DNA of 64,000 nucleotides from JAGQVA01 sp033764335 (GTDB taxonomy: Bacteria; Bacteroidota; Bacteroidia; J057): assembly GCA_033764335.1 (NCBI GenBank), contig JANRJC010000051.1, positions 124,001-188,000 on the forward strand. Direction: 5' to 3'. The notes beneath the pieces are model-generated. The model had not been told where the DNA came from and did no database searches. It saw only the letters and a list, made by a program, of their open reading frames with translations. This document shows positions 34,872-43,274 of this stretch, piece after piece. Positions within the stretch are counted from its first letter, which is position 1. Each line of letters begins with the position of its first letter. The translations under genes and the position numbers were made by a program.

Positions 34872-36911
34872 TCACACCACCACCCACCCCGCCAGCTCCA
34901 GTTCCTCCCTTGTGGGCGCATGCCCCGCATGCAGTGCCACACAAAGCAGGTGCTTAGGCCGGGAGATACCGACATACGCGAGCTTAGCGTTCTGAAGGCA
35001 GAGGGGCTTTTGCTTTATGGCTTTCCCCGTCAAGACACTCTTCAGCCGCTTAAAATCGGAGCCTCCCCGGTGCGTAGTTTCCAAGTAGCAGGTGGCCGAG
35101 TGGGTTTCGCCTTTGACGCCATGTACGGAATCAAATTCAATCGCGATTTGATTATTGCTGCCATCAGAATACAGGTACATACTTCCGGCGCTGACCGCGC
35201 CGGAAGTTGTTGTTTGCACTGATCCGGCAGCGAAGAGGGAGCTGAGTTCTGGAGGTGGTTGTGAGGCATCTTTTTGTAGCAGCTCTTTCACTATGAAGGC
35301 TTTTACCTCCTCCAGCACGCTGTCCAGGACATCCGGCGAAGCCGCAAGTTGCCCGTGCCATGTGATGGCTTTCAGCCGAAGGGGTTCCAGGTGTTGTTCC
35401 TCTTTCAGCCACGAGAGTAGCGAAGGCTGGGAGAAGTATTTTCCTTCAGCGGTCCACTTGGCAGACAAGTAGAATGCCTCCCGGATGACTCCCAGCAGCA
35501 GTTTCCACCAGGCACCCGAAGTTTGCTTTTCGGGCGGCAGGGCTAGGTAATCAGTCAGTTGGGCTTGGAGATTTTTGGGACGCTCGAAGCGGGGCCTTTT
35601 GACGGAGGTTTCAGGACTATAGCCTGCCCCAAAGTAGCTACCGATAGAAATATTGCCAGCTTTAGACCGCTTGATCCAGCCCACAGCCTTAAATGGCTTG
35701 CCCGCAGCCTCGTTTCCTACATGAAGCCCATGTTGCACGATCAACTCACCAAACTTGTCTTTGACTCTTTCAATGGTCTCATCCGTGTATAGCAGCACAT
35801 AGGTTTTGGGCTCCTCGCGATTCAAGTCGGAGTTTCCAACGACTGCTCCCCTGTCCAGCCGGAATTTGCTTACCTGTGCAGCGATGGCATTGCAAAAACG
35901 CTTGCTGTCGTCTATGCTCAAGTACCCGGGACGGGGCTGCCAGAGGCAGTTCTCTCCCTCGTAGGAAGAAAAGATCGCCTGATCAGGATCACCAATGAAC
36001 TGGGTAATGGTCCCGCTGCAAGTGGTATCTTCGAAAAGCTCATTCAGAAGCTTTAGCTGCCAGGGGTCGAGGTCCTGTGCTTCATCAATAAAAACAAATT
36101 TAAATCTGGCTTGAAAGGCTTGCTTGATCTCCGGAAAACGCTTCAAATGGCTTAGGGCAATAATGTAGGCGTCGTTGTAGGAGAGAATGCCATCAGTGTA
36201 AGCACTACCCTTACTTCTTTTGAAAGTCCGACCAGTTGCTGTACCAGCATTAACTTTAATGGGAGCACCTGTTTTAGTATTTACCAATTGAACTAAATCA
36301 GGTGAGAAGGTGAGTTCGGTGATGTAAATCTCTGAGCGTTTATTTTGGTCGCTGTGCAAATCTTCCCTGTCTTTTGCCAACTGCCAGATTTTTCCTCTTG
36401 CTTTGCTGCTTTCGACTTGCTCTTCTGTTGAATTAGCATTTACATTTCCGCTCCAAGCCCATTTTCTGAATTCCTTTTTTATTCTTTCGGAAGCTAAGTC
36501 ATCATCAAAATATTTCGGCCTCACCCCTAGTTTGGCAGACAAGGCGGGGGCCGCCAGAAAAGCATCCACGAAGTTCTGCACCGTCCCTACAAAGTTGGGG
36601 TATCTGAACAGGGCGCTGGTTTCATCGAAGAGTCGCTCTTTGATCTCGTCCACAGCAACATTGGTGTGGGAGAGGACACATACCCCCCTGTTTCCTGCGA
36701 ATGGTAGGCGCTGAGCCAGAATTAGAAGCTTGGCCACCAATGATGTGGTCTTTCCGCTCCCTGGGCAGGCTACTACGTCTTTGCTCTCCAGGCACTTGAT
36801 CACCTCGCGGCGGCCTGTATCAAAACTTTCGTTTTGAGGAAGCAAGCCTACAGCCTTCATGCGGGATTCCGCCCAGTCAATCTCCAGATCCGTTATTGGT
36901 GCTAGCTGCAT
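34872..36911 (-). CDS. UvrD/Rep-type helicase, Gabija GajB-like
   Basis: The protein is 679 residues from ATG 36911, or 688 from ATG 36938. It has all main SF1A motifs: Walker A VACPGSGKTTSLVAKLL, motif Ia SHTNVAVDEIKERL, DEAQ in KFVFIDEAQDLDPWQLKLL, GDPDQAIFSSYEG, SVHGVKGETHSATCYLE and YVGISRPKHLLCVAL. Its gene overlaps the end of the upstream OLD nuclease gene by 35 to 62 bp, so they are translated together. An OLD class 2 nuclease followed by a UvrD-like helicase is the Gabija anti-phage arrangement, where the helicase is thought to sense or process DNA. This helicase is longer than typical GajB (about 500 residues). The middle region between motifs is not assigned. Confidence 0.8.
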   Translation of the reverse strand: MQLAPITDLEIDWAESRMKAVGLLPQNESFDTGRREVIKCLESKDVVACPGSGKTTSLVAKLLILAQRLPFAGNRGVCVLSHTNVAVDEIKERLFDETSALFRYPNFVGTVQNFVDAFLAAPALSAKLGVRPKYFDDDLASERIKKEFRKWAWSGNVNANSTEEQVESSKARGKIWQLAKDREDLHSDQNKRSEIYITELTFSPDLVQLVNTKTGAPIKVNAGTATGRTFKRSKGSAYTDGILSYNDAYIIALSHLKRFPEIKQAFQARFKFVFIDEAQDLDPWQLKLLNELFEDTTCSGTITQFIGDPDQAIFSSYEGENCLWQPRPGYLSIDDSKRFCNAIAAQVSKFRLDRGAVVGNSDLNREEPKTYVLLYTDETIERVKDKFGELIVQHGLHVGNEAAGKPFKAVGWIKRSKAGNISIGSYFGAGYSPETSVKRPRFERPKNLQAQLTDYLALPPEKQTSGAWWKLLLGVIREAFYLSAKWTAEGKYFSQPSLLSWLKEEQHLEPLRLKAITWHGQLAASPDVLDSVLEEVKAFIVKELLQKDASQPPPELSSLFAAGSVQTTTSGAVSAGSMYLYSDGSNNQIAIEFDSVHGVKGETHSATCYLETTHRGGSDFKRLKSVLTGKAIKQKPLCLQNAKLAYVGISRPKHLLCVALHAGHAPTREELELAGWVVV

Positions 36912-38769
36912 GGGGTCGGGGAATTGGTTCTGTTGCATACTCGATGGCCTCGACGAGGTATTGCCAGCAGGGCGAGCTTAGAATGCTTGCTTGTAAAGCT
37001 GCTTTGTTGGAGCTTCCCTGCAAAATGTCGGCAAAACATTGTGCTGTAATGGCTTTGTTGTTTTCGATCAGGGCGTACACGTCAGCAGCGATATCGTGGT
37101 CTTTCTTACCGTTTGAAGTGTTTTCCGCTCTAAATACCTCTACGGCTTTCCCACATTCTTCGATCTTGCTCTCCGTTAGTCCATATTTATCGCTGTTCTT
37201 GATCTTGTCAGCATAAAGTCCAGCAAGGTAGAGGTCGTATTTTTCATCTGAGAGGGCAAGGTCGTATTCCATGGTTTTGACCGGAGACACAAAGACCTTG
37301 ACAGGTCCGCCCTCATAAAGGCCTTTAATTCGCGTGCTGTTGTCCTGGCGCTCCTGATCCGTTGCGGTTGGCTCCAAATCACTGTCGGTGATGCACGCAA
37401 CTTTGATTTCCATCTGCTCTGTACCCTCTTTTCTCATAAAAATCCGCGCATACCGCTTGAAGGCAGTTGAGCCAATATTCACGATGGATACCCCATAGCG
37501 GGAAAAATCGCGATCCAGCAGTTTTGCCAAGGTAGGTAGGAGGAGGTTTTCTGCATCTCCCTCTACCAACATCACCGCTTTGGCGAAGAAAAGATTCGCC
37601 TTGGTGGCATCGAGAAATCGCTCAAGAAAGCTGTAATCGCCTACTTCCAGTTCAGTGTAATTCGGCCCCATTGGAAAGGCACTCCTGGAATCCTTGTTGC
37701 ACAGGATCAGGTTTTTCAGCTTCACTTTGCTTGCCAGAATAGGACTATGGGAAGTCAGAATCAACTGAACCTGGCTGTCTGGCTCTTCTGTCAGGGCTTG
37801 CAAGTGCTCGATTACCCTGAGTTGCGACTGAGGATGGAGATGGGCTTCAATTTCTTCGATCAAGGCCAGTTTGAGGCTGTGCCCTTCCTCTGGTTCGTTG
37901 AGCAGAATGAGTTCTGCCGCCATGAAAAGCCGGTTAAGCGAGCCTAAACCCTCATTTCCCTGTTCTAATTTGAGGCTTAGCTTTTCCAGGATATTGCGAA
38001 TCGTGCCATCGGAAACGCCAAACCGTGGGGTATCGGGCGTAGTGCCGACCGAAAACTGGACTAAATGGCGCGTGATCGCATCCATGACCTTCTCCCCATC
38101 CTTTCCGCTACCGAAGTAGCCTTCCACTTCCGTATTTGCCTGATTGAACGTCTGGGTCAGTTCATGTGGATTTCCCTGGGTTTCCTGAAAAACAGTGTGG
38201 CTTGCCAAAATCTGTGAGAGCCTTGATCGTCGTTTGGGTGTCAGTTCCATGTCTGCATCGCGGAGGGGACGGAGATACGTTGTTCTCAGCAAGTCAGCTG
38301 GCTCCTGCTCAAGGCGGATTCCTTCCTGCTCCCCGCCTGCCCTGATTTCGACATATTTGAGCCTGTCCTTTGTTAAATCCCATTCAGCCTCCAACCAAAC
38401 AAGAAGAGAATATTGGGTACAACCGTTTGACTGAGATTTTTCGGTGGTGAGCCATTCTAGAAAACTTCCAGCCTGTTCTGTCGTGAGGTTTTCAAATTTG
38501 CACTCAATCCGCAGTTTCCTGGCAATCGAGCCGTCAGGTGTGCGGAAGAAATCTTCCTTCTCAAGATAGACAGGTTCTCTGCTTTGGGTTTTTAGAACCA
38601 ATTTGATGGCGTCCACAATGGCACTTTTGCCCGAGTCGTTTTCACCTACGAGGAGATTCAGACCTGGCTGGAAGGAAACGTGCAGATCTGGTTCGGCTGG
38701 GTTTATTGCAGACAGATTTTTACCACCAAATCGCCTAAAATTCCAGATTTTGAGTTTCCTCAGATACAT
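36877..38769 (-). CDS. OLD-family ATPase/TOPRIM nuclease, Gabija GajA-like
   Basis: The 630-residue protein has an N-terminal SMC/RecF-like ATPase: MYLRKLKIWNFRRFGG, Walker A LLVGENDSGKSAIVDAI near residue 38, Walker B LALIEEIEAHLHPQSQ and the H-loop ILTSHSPILASKV. The C-terminal TOPRIM nuclease has the acidic AVMLVEGDAENLLLPTL and CITDSDLEP sites. Because a UvrD helicase gene follows and overlaps, it belongs to class 2 OLD proteins, as in Gabija GajA, which nicks DNA when nucleotide levels fall during phage infection. The activity here is inferred from that family. It is the first gene of the two-gene unit, read away from a divergent VWA gene. Confidence 0.85.
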   Translation of the reverse strand: MYLRKLKIWNFRRFGGKNLSAINPAEPDLHVSFQPGLNLLVGENDSGKSAIVDAIKLVLKTQSREPVYLEKEDFFRTPDGSIARKLRIECKFENLTTEQAGSFLEWLTTEKSQSNGCTQYSLLVWLEAEWDLTKDRLKYVEIRAGGEQEGIRLEQEPADLLRTTYLRPLRDADMELTPKRRSRLSQILASHTVFQETQGNPHELTQTFNQANTEVEGYFGSGKDGEKVMDAITRHLVQFSVGTTPDTPRFGVSDGTIRNILEKLSLKLEQGNEGLGSLNRLFMAAELILLNEPEEGHSLKLALIEEIEAHLHPQSQLRVIEHLQALTEEPDSQVQLILTSHSPILASKVKLKNLILCNKDSRSAFPMGPNYTELEVGDYSFLERFLDATKANLFFAKAVMLVEGDAENLLLPTLAKLLDRDFSRYGVSIVNIGSTAFKRYARIFMRKEGTEQMEIKVACITDSDLEPTATDQERQDNSTRIKGLYEGGPVKVFVSPVKTMEYDLALSDEKYDLYLAGLYADKIKNSDKYGLTESKIEECGKAVEVFRAENTSNGKKDHDIAADVYALIENNKAITAQCFADILQGSSNKAALQASILSSPCWQYLVEAIEYATEPIPRPHAASTNNGSGD

Positions 38770-38838
38770 ATTGTATATTTTTAGTAAATGTAGTTAAAGA
38801 TTCTTTTCGATATATTATTTTTACCTGCCATACCTCAT

Positions 38839-38869
38839 TTGCCTTTCTCCCTCCCTATCCGTATCTTTA
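38839..38869 (+). promoter_or_regulatory. candidate promoter of the VWA gene (TTG, 20 bp, TATCTTTA)
   Basis: TTG at 38839-38841 and TATCTTTA at 38862-38869 fit the Bacteroidota pattern with one mismatch and a 20-bp spacer, 59 bp before the start codon. It sits in the 159-bp gap between the divergent OLD and VWA genes. Confidence 0.45.
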
Positions 38870-38928
38870 TACTCACAACTTAACACAATAAAGCCCAATC
38901 TCTTTTTTACAACAAACTACATAATCCC

Positions 38929-40215
38929 ATGCCCAGCATAACTCTCTCCTCCGCCGCCAACGCCTTATGGCTCGACTCCCTGCCCCGGCAGGAATGGTAC
39001 CTCTACTTTGAGATTCAGGGTGCGGACGCGCCGCCCTCCGAGCAGCGGGTGCCGCTCAACCTCGCGCTTGTGCTTGACCGCAGTGGCTCGATGTTGGGCG
39101 ATAAAATCGCCTATGTCCGGCAGGCGGCGGCCTTCGTCGTGGATCACCTCGGCGCGGAGGATAACCTCGCCCTCGTGCAGTATGACAACGTCATAGACGT
39201 GCTCAGCCCCGCTGCGCGGGTGCGCGACAAGGCTGCGCTTAAACGCCAAATTCAGGCCATCGAGGCTCGCAACAACACCAATCTCAGTGGCGGATTGCTC
39301 GAAGGATTTACGCAGGCCGGGAGTCAGAAAGCGGCCAACCGCGTCAACCGCGTGCTGCTGCTCACCGACGGTCTGGCGAATGCCGGGGTAACTGACCCCG
39401 ACCAGCTTCGCAAGCTGGCGCAGGATAAATTCCGCCAGGAGGGTATCGGCGTCTCTACCTTTGGGGTCGGGGCCGACTTCAACGAGGTTATGCTCATGGG
39501 GCTGGCCGAATACGGTGGCGGCAATTATTACTTTATCGAAAATCCCGACCAGATTCCCGGCATCTTCCAGCGCGAATTGGCCGGACTGCTGACGGTCGTG
39601 GCCCAACAGACAGTGCTGACGATTTCTTTTGGCGATACGGGCCTGCGCTGCGAACGGGTGTACGGTTATCCGGGGGAAATTTCCGCCGGGGCCGTCCGGG
39701 TGAATTTCAACGATGTGTTTGCCGGGGAGAAAAAGGCCGTTCTGCTCAAACTGGTGGCCGATGCCCCGGTGACGCAGGAGGGGCTGTCTTTCCACACAGA
39801 ACTAAAATACGTGGATGCCCTGGCGGGTTTTGAGTCCACCACCGTGAGCAAAACTATCGGGATACACCGCACTGCCGATCAGCAGGCCTACGATCAGGGA
39901 CTGGATCCCAAACTCGCCGAACAAATAGCCTTATTTCTCGTCGTGGACTGGCGGGAGCAGGCGCAGAACTGTGCCGACCGCCGCGACTTCCCGGGTGCAA
40001 ACGCCCTCGCCCAGCAGGCCCGTGCCTATCTCGAAGGTTACTTCAGCAGCCACGCGCCGAGCGAAGAACTCACCCGCCTCTACAACGAACTGCTCAAATA
40101 CGAAAAGGTGCTGGAGGAAATGCCGCAGATGAATGCGCATATGTTTAGTTCATCGAGCAAGACGGCCCGGTATATGTCCTACATGAGGCGCTCAAAGCGG
40201 GGAGAGGAAGATTAG
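38929..40215 (+). CDS. von Willebrand factor type A domain protein
   Basis: The 428-residue protein lacks a signal peptide. A VWA domain (about residues 40-225) has the metal-ion-dependent adhesion site DRSGSML, the later Thr (NNTNLSGGL) and Asp (LLTDGLANAG). A beta domain and a helical C-terminus follow (about residues 330-410). Similar soluble VWA proteins act as metal-dependent protein-binding scaffolds. The gene is GC-rich compared with its neighbours. It is divergent from the OLD nuclease gene with 159 bp between and convergent with sufS. A link with the Gabija-like pair is only positional. Confidence 0.82.
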   Translation: MPSITLSSAANALWLDSLPRQEWYLYFEIQGADAPPSEQRVPLNLALVLDRSGSMLGDKIAYVRQAAAFVVDHLGAEDNLALVQYDNVIDVLSPAARVRDKAALKRQIQAIEARNNTNLSGGLLEGFTQAGSQKAANRVNRVLLLTDGLANAGVTDPDQLRKLAQDKFRQEGIGVSTFGVGADFNEVMLMGLAEYGGGNYYFIENPDQIPGIFQRELAGLLTVVAQQTVLTISFGDTGLRCERVYGYPGEISAGAVRVNFNDVFAGEKKAVLLKLVADAPVTQEGLSFHTELKYVDALAGFESTTVSKTIGIHRTADQQAYDQGLDPKLAEQIALFLVVDWREQAQNCADRRDFPGANALAQQARAYLEGYFSSHAPSEELTRLYNELLKYEKVLEEMPQMNAHMFSSSSKTARYMSYMRRSKRGEED

Positions 40216-40234
40216 GAAAAGGAGTACCCATTTA

Positions 40235-41443
40235 TCACCCAAACACCCCCCGCACCTTTTCCAGCGCTGCTATCAGGCGATCGATATCTTCTGTGGTGTT
40301 ATAAACCCCCAGGGAAACTCTCGCTGTGCCTGGCAGCCCCAGCAGTTGCATCAGGGGTTGGGTGCAGTGGTGACCGGCGCGGATGGCGATCCCGGATTCG
40401 TTGAGGATCGTGCTGATGTCGTGGGGATGGACGTTTTTCCAGGTGAAGGAAAGGATTCCGCCTTTTTCGGGGGCTTTCCCGATGATGTTTAGGCCTTCCA
40501 CCTCGCTCAGACGCCGGGTGGCGTAGTGGAGTAGGTCGTGTTCGTATTGGCGAATGTTTTCTCGCCCGATGTTTTCCAGAAAATCTACTGCCGCTCCCAG
40601 TCCGGCTGCGCCGGCGATATGCGGTGTTCCCGCCTCAAATTTCCACGGTAGCTGATTGTACGTCGTGTCGGCAAATGTTACCGTGCGTATCATTTCCCCG
40701 CCAAACTGGTAGGGTTCCATTGTTTCCAGATATTTTTCTTTTCCGTAAAACACGCCGATGCCCGTCGGCCCGTACATTTTATGCCCTGAAAAAGCCATAA
40801 AATCACAATCCATTTCCCCTACATCTACTGCCTCATGGGCGATGCTCTGCGCCGCGTCTAGGAGAACGGGAATATTCTTTTGATGTGCCTGCCGGATGAT
40901 TTCGGCGACGGGGTTGCGGGTTCCGAGGGTGTTGGAGATGTGTGTCAGCGCCAGAATGCGGGTGCGGTGGTCGAGCAGTTGGGCGAGGTGATTGAGGTCT
41001 AATTCGCCGGAGGGGGTGAGCGCGGCGACGCGCAATTCGGCGGATTGTTGTTTGCAGAGGATTTGCCAGGGCACGAGGTTGGCGTGATGTTCCATCGCCG
41101 AGATTGCGACATTGTCGCCGGGCCGGAGTTGGGGGCGAACAAAACTCTGGGCGACGAGGTTGATGCTTTCGGTAGTGCCTTTGGTAAAAATGATTTCACG
41201 GGGGGAGGCTGCGCCGATAAACCGGCGGATTTTCTCGCGGGTTCCCTCAAAAATTTCGGTGGCGGTTATGGCCAGGTCATAAGCTCCGCGGTGTACGTTG
41301 GCATTTTCGGCGGTATAGTAGCGAGTAATCGCGTCAATTACGACCTGCGGCTTCTGTGTGGTGGAGGCACTGTCGAGGTAAACGAGTTTGCCCGAAGCCA
41401 GAATCGGGAATTGCGAGCGGATATTCTGAAGGGAGTAGGGCAT
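40235..41443 (-). CDS. sufS: cysteine desulfurase, SufS type
   Basis: The 402-residue PLP enzyme has the Schiff-base lysine in FSGHKMYGPTGIG, the PLP-binding SAMEHHANLVPW and DAAQSIAHEAVD, and the short-loop active-site cysteine in IRAGHHCTQPLM, as in group II (SufS/CsdA) enzymes. It removes sulfur from cysteine and delivers it for iron-sulfur cluster assembly, probably to the SufU at 18434. In many Bacteroidota sufS sits in a sufBCDS cluster; here it is alone, so it may be a second desulfurase. Start ATG 41443 fits the conserved N-terminus (MPYSLQNIRSQFPIL). Confidence 0.9.
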   Translation of the reverse strand: MPYSLQNIRSQFPILASGKLVYLDSASTTQKPQVVIDAITRYYTAENANVHRGAYDLAITATEIFEGTREKIRRFIGAASPREIIFTKGTTESINLVAQSFVRPQLRPGDNVAISAMEHHANLVPWQILCKQQSAELRVAALTPSGELDLNHLAQLLDHRTRILALTHISNTLGTRNPVAEIIRQAHQKNIPVLLDAAQSIAHEAVDVGEMDCDFMAFSGHKMYGPTGIGVFYGKEKYLETMEPYQFGGEMIRTVTFADTTYNQLPWKFEAGTPHIAGAAGLGAAVDFLENIGRENIRQYEHDLLHYATRRLSEVEGLNIIGKAPEKGGILSFTWKNVHPHDISTILNESGIAIRAGHHCTQPLMQLLGLPGTARVSLGVYNTTEDIDRLIAALEKVRGVFG

Positions 41444-41478
41444 GGGTGATTGGTTCCCCCTAAAATAAGCCCCTTTCT

Positions 41479-42276
41479 CTAATCAAACAACTCCGCCCGC
41501 CATATACTAATCGTCTGCTCCGCATGGCAAACGGTAACCGGCAGATCGGTTGAATTGCTCCGCATCAAAATGCTGCTTTTATACCCCTTAAAAAAATGCA
41601 GGTCTATGCGATCTTCCACGGACCAATAAGTGCTCAAGTAACGATCCACTTCGTCCCGCACCTGGTCAAACCCAAACCAGTTGTCGGCGTCCACTCGGTA
41701 AAACCACAATGCCCAAGCGTATCGGGCGTAGTCGGCGATATCATACGTTTCCAGATAGGTATTTGCCAAAAGACCGCGGGCAAACTCCTGGGAAAGGCCG
41801 GGATTCTGAAGGGTTTTCTGTGCAACTTGGCTCAGCATTTCGGTCACAAATTTGCGAAGCCGATAGGGGTCATTTACCGTTTCCCGGAAATTGTCTGTAT
41901 CCATGATCCGTGAGGAAAAATGTTCCAACTGCCAGTTCTCTCCGATAAGATTTTTGTACATGGCCGCCACAAATTCGTCCGCGGAAAGCTGCCGAAAAGT
42001 ATAAACCAGATCGGCAAATTTGTCTTCCCCAAATCCCTCAATATCCTGGAGTTGTGAGACGTCTTTGAAAAAAACGGGTCGCAGCGATTTTCGTTTTTCC
42101 AAAATTCGGTTGGCAACCGCTTCTCCGATGGTATAACCTTTGCCTCCATTGTCGGGGTCGTCAATTACCGGACTGGAAGGCCCGATAATGTCTTCGGCGG
42201 TTTTTGCTTTGTTGAGGAAAGAAAGGATTTTTTTGATGACCCACGGGTCAATGCCGTCAACAGAAAATGTTGTCAT
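41479..42276 (-). CDS. helix-hairpin-helix-containing protein of unknown function
   Basis: The 265-residue soluble protein contains a segment resembling a helix-hairpin-helix or DNA-polymerase-like thumb element (VANRILEKRKSLRPVFFKDV then LQDIEGFGEDKFADLVYTF, about residues 54-90). The rest is helical with a beta C-terminus (HAEQTISIWRAELF). The HhH motif could bind DNA or serve as a protein contact. The gene is alone, upstream of sufS by 35 bp and on the same strand, so it may be co-transcribed with sufS. I do not recognise the family. Confidence 0.6.
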   Translation of the reverse strand: MTTFSVDGIDPWVIKKILSFLNKAKTAEDIIGPSSPVIDDPDNGGKGYTIGEAVANRILEKRKSLRPVFFKDVSQLQDIEGFGEDKFADLVYTFRQLSADEFVAAMYKNLIGENWQLEHFSSRIMDTDNFRETVNDPYRLRKFVTEMLSQVAQKTLQNPGLSQEFARGLLANTYLETYDIADYARYAWALWFYRVDADNWFGFDQVRDEVDRYLSTYWSVEDRIDLHFFKGYKSSILMRSNSTDLPVTVCHAEQTISIWRAELFD

Positions 42277-42345
42277 AATAGGGGAATTTAATAAACTCCT
42301 AAACTCTTTCCTAAAATTAAAGTGAGTATTACCGGAAGTTTAAAT

Positions 42346-42514
42346 TCTCTCGGTGGTTTTTTTGATTGCGTTGGATTTGAACCACGCAATCGAAAAAACC
42401 ACCGAGGAAGAAGAGAATCACCGAGATTGATCCTCTCCGTGCCTCTCCGCCTTCTCTGTGGTTTAACTTCTACGCAATCGAAAAAACCACCGAGGAAGAA
42501 GAGAATCACCGAGA
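42346..42514. repeat. 43-bp direct repeat pair with an inverted partial copy
   Basis: Two identical 43-bp copies lie at 42384-42426 and 42472-42514, period 88 bp, each starting ACGCAATCGAAAAAACCACC and ending in AATCACCGAGA. A shorter inverted copy (CTCGGTGGTTTTTTTGATTG) lies at 42348-42370, so it can pair with either. The spacer holds CTCTCCGTGCCTCTCCGCC and TCTCTGTGGTTT, a phrase found in similar intergenic repeats of many bacteria. The element fills the gap between two minus-strand genes. Mobile or structural origin is unknown. Confidence 0.7.
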
Positions 42515-42537
42515 CTCCGCTAAATAAAGACAAAAAA

Positions 42538-43134
42538 TCACGGCTCCGAAAAGGCCACAAGGGTGATGGCGGAAGAATAAGACCCCAAATGAATTTTTTG
42601 TTCAAGTAAAGAAGGCAGCCCGCTTTCCGTGCGCACATCGGCGGTGCCGAGTTCGAAGTGTAATTCAAAGCGGTTTTTTTTGCCGTTTCCGGCATTTCCC
42701 TGTGCGTGAGAGGTGATGATTTCTGCCTCCTGGCCCAATAGCTGCATTTTGGAGGGATTGACGCCCGTGCCAAACATCTTAAAATTTCGCCCCGTCTTGT
42801 GAAGGCCGATGCTATTGACCCGATAACCAAAATTATTGGCGTCCAGCGCATGCCCCCAGGCATTTACAAAAGGCGTAGCCGAAAGTTGTACCCTGAAATT
42901 GACGGTAGAATTTACTTCAAAGGTGGGTAACGATCTCGCAGAAACGCCATTTTGATATTCTGCAATGGAATTTACCTGAAAACTCACGTTGCCGCCCTGT
43001 ACAATTTTGAGTTCGATAGACGAAGAACTGGAGGGAGTATTAAACATCAACTCCAAATCGTCGGTCTGTGCAGGCAAAAAAACGGCATTCAGAGTCAAAA
43101 CAAATAGCCAGAGGGGAAATTTAAGAGATGACAT
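42538..43134 (-). CDS. small secreted protein, paralogue of the gene at 63515
   Basis: The 198-residue protein has a signal peptide (MSSLKFPLWLFVLTLNAVFL, cleavage near LPAQ) and a beta-rich mature part. It aligns by eye with the partial gene at the right end of the window: NSTVNFRVQL, then ALDANNFGYRV, GNAGNGKKNRFELHFELGT, and ESGLPSLLEQKIHLGSYSSA match NSSVSFKVDL, TLDAGNFGFRI, FRLQFELGTP and SGLPTLLDQNIIPGTY. The layout resembles fimbria-like or DUF4402-type beta-sandwiches, but I cannot name the family. No T9SS domain is seen. Confidence 0.7.
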   Translation of the reverse strand: MSSLKFPLWLFVLTLNAVFLPAQTDDLELMFNTPSSSSSIELKIVQGGNVSFQVNSIAEYQNGVSARSLPTFEVNSTVNFRVQLSATPFVNAWGHALDANNFGYRVNSIGLHKTGRNFKMFGTGVNPSKMQLLGQEAEIITSHAQGNAGNGKKNRFELHFELGTADVRTESGLPSLLEQKIHLGSYSSAITLVAFSEP

Positions 43135-43259
43135 CGAAGGAAAATTGGTTATTCTTCGGGTAAAGGTAAAAATAGCTGCCGGGCATATAAAACTTGTTTA
43201 AGGCAGGTTATTACACCCCATTTACCGGTACGCTTCAGACTCTCTTCAAAAAGAAGACT

Positions 43260-43267
43260 TATATTTG
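43260..43267 (+). promoter_or_regulatory. -7 element (TATATTTG) directly before the response regulator start
   Basis: TATATTTG is an exact match to TAnnTTTG and ends only 7 bp before the chosen ATG (43275). If used, transcription would start within a few bases of the start codon, giving a nearly leaderless mRNA. A -33 TTG at the right spacing is not present. Confidence 0.4.
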
Positions 43268-43274
43268 CTTCAGA

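Noticed and set aside
34872..38769. Plasmid-type partition or Septu system
   Set aside because: TOPRIM plus RecF-like ATPase next to a UvrD helicase points to the OLD/Gabija arrangement; no PtuB-type HNH protein was seen.
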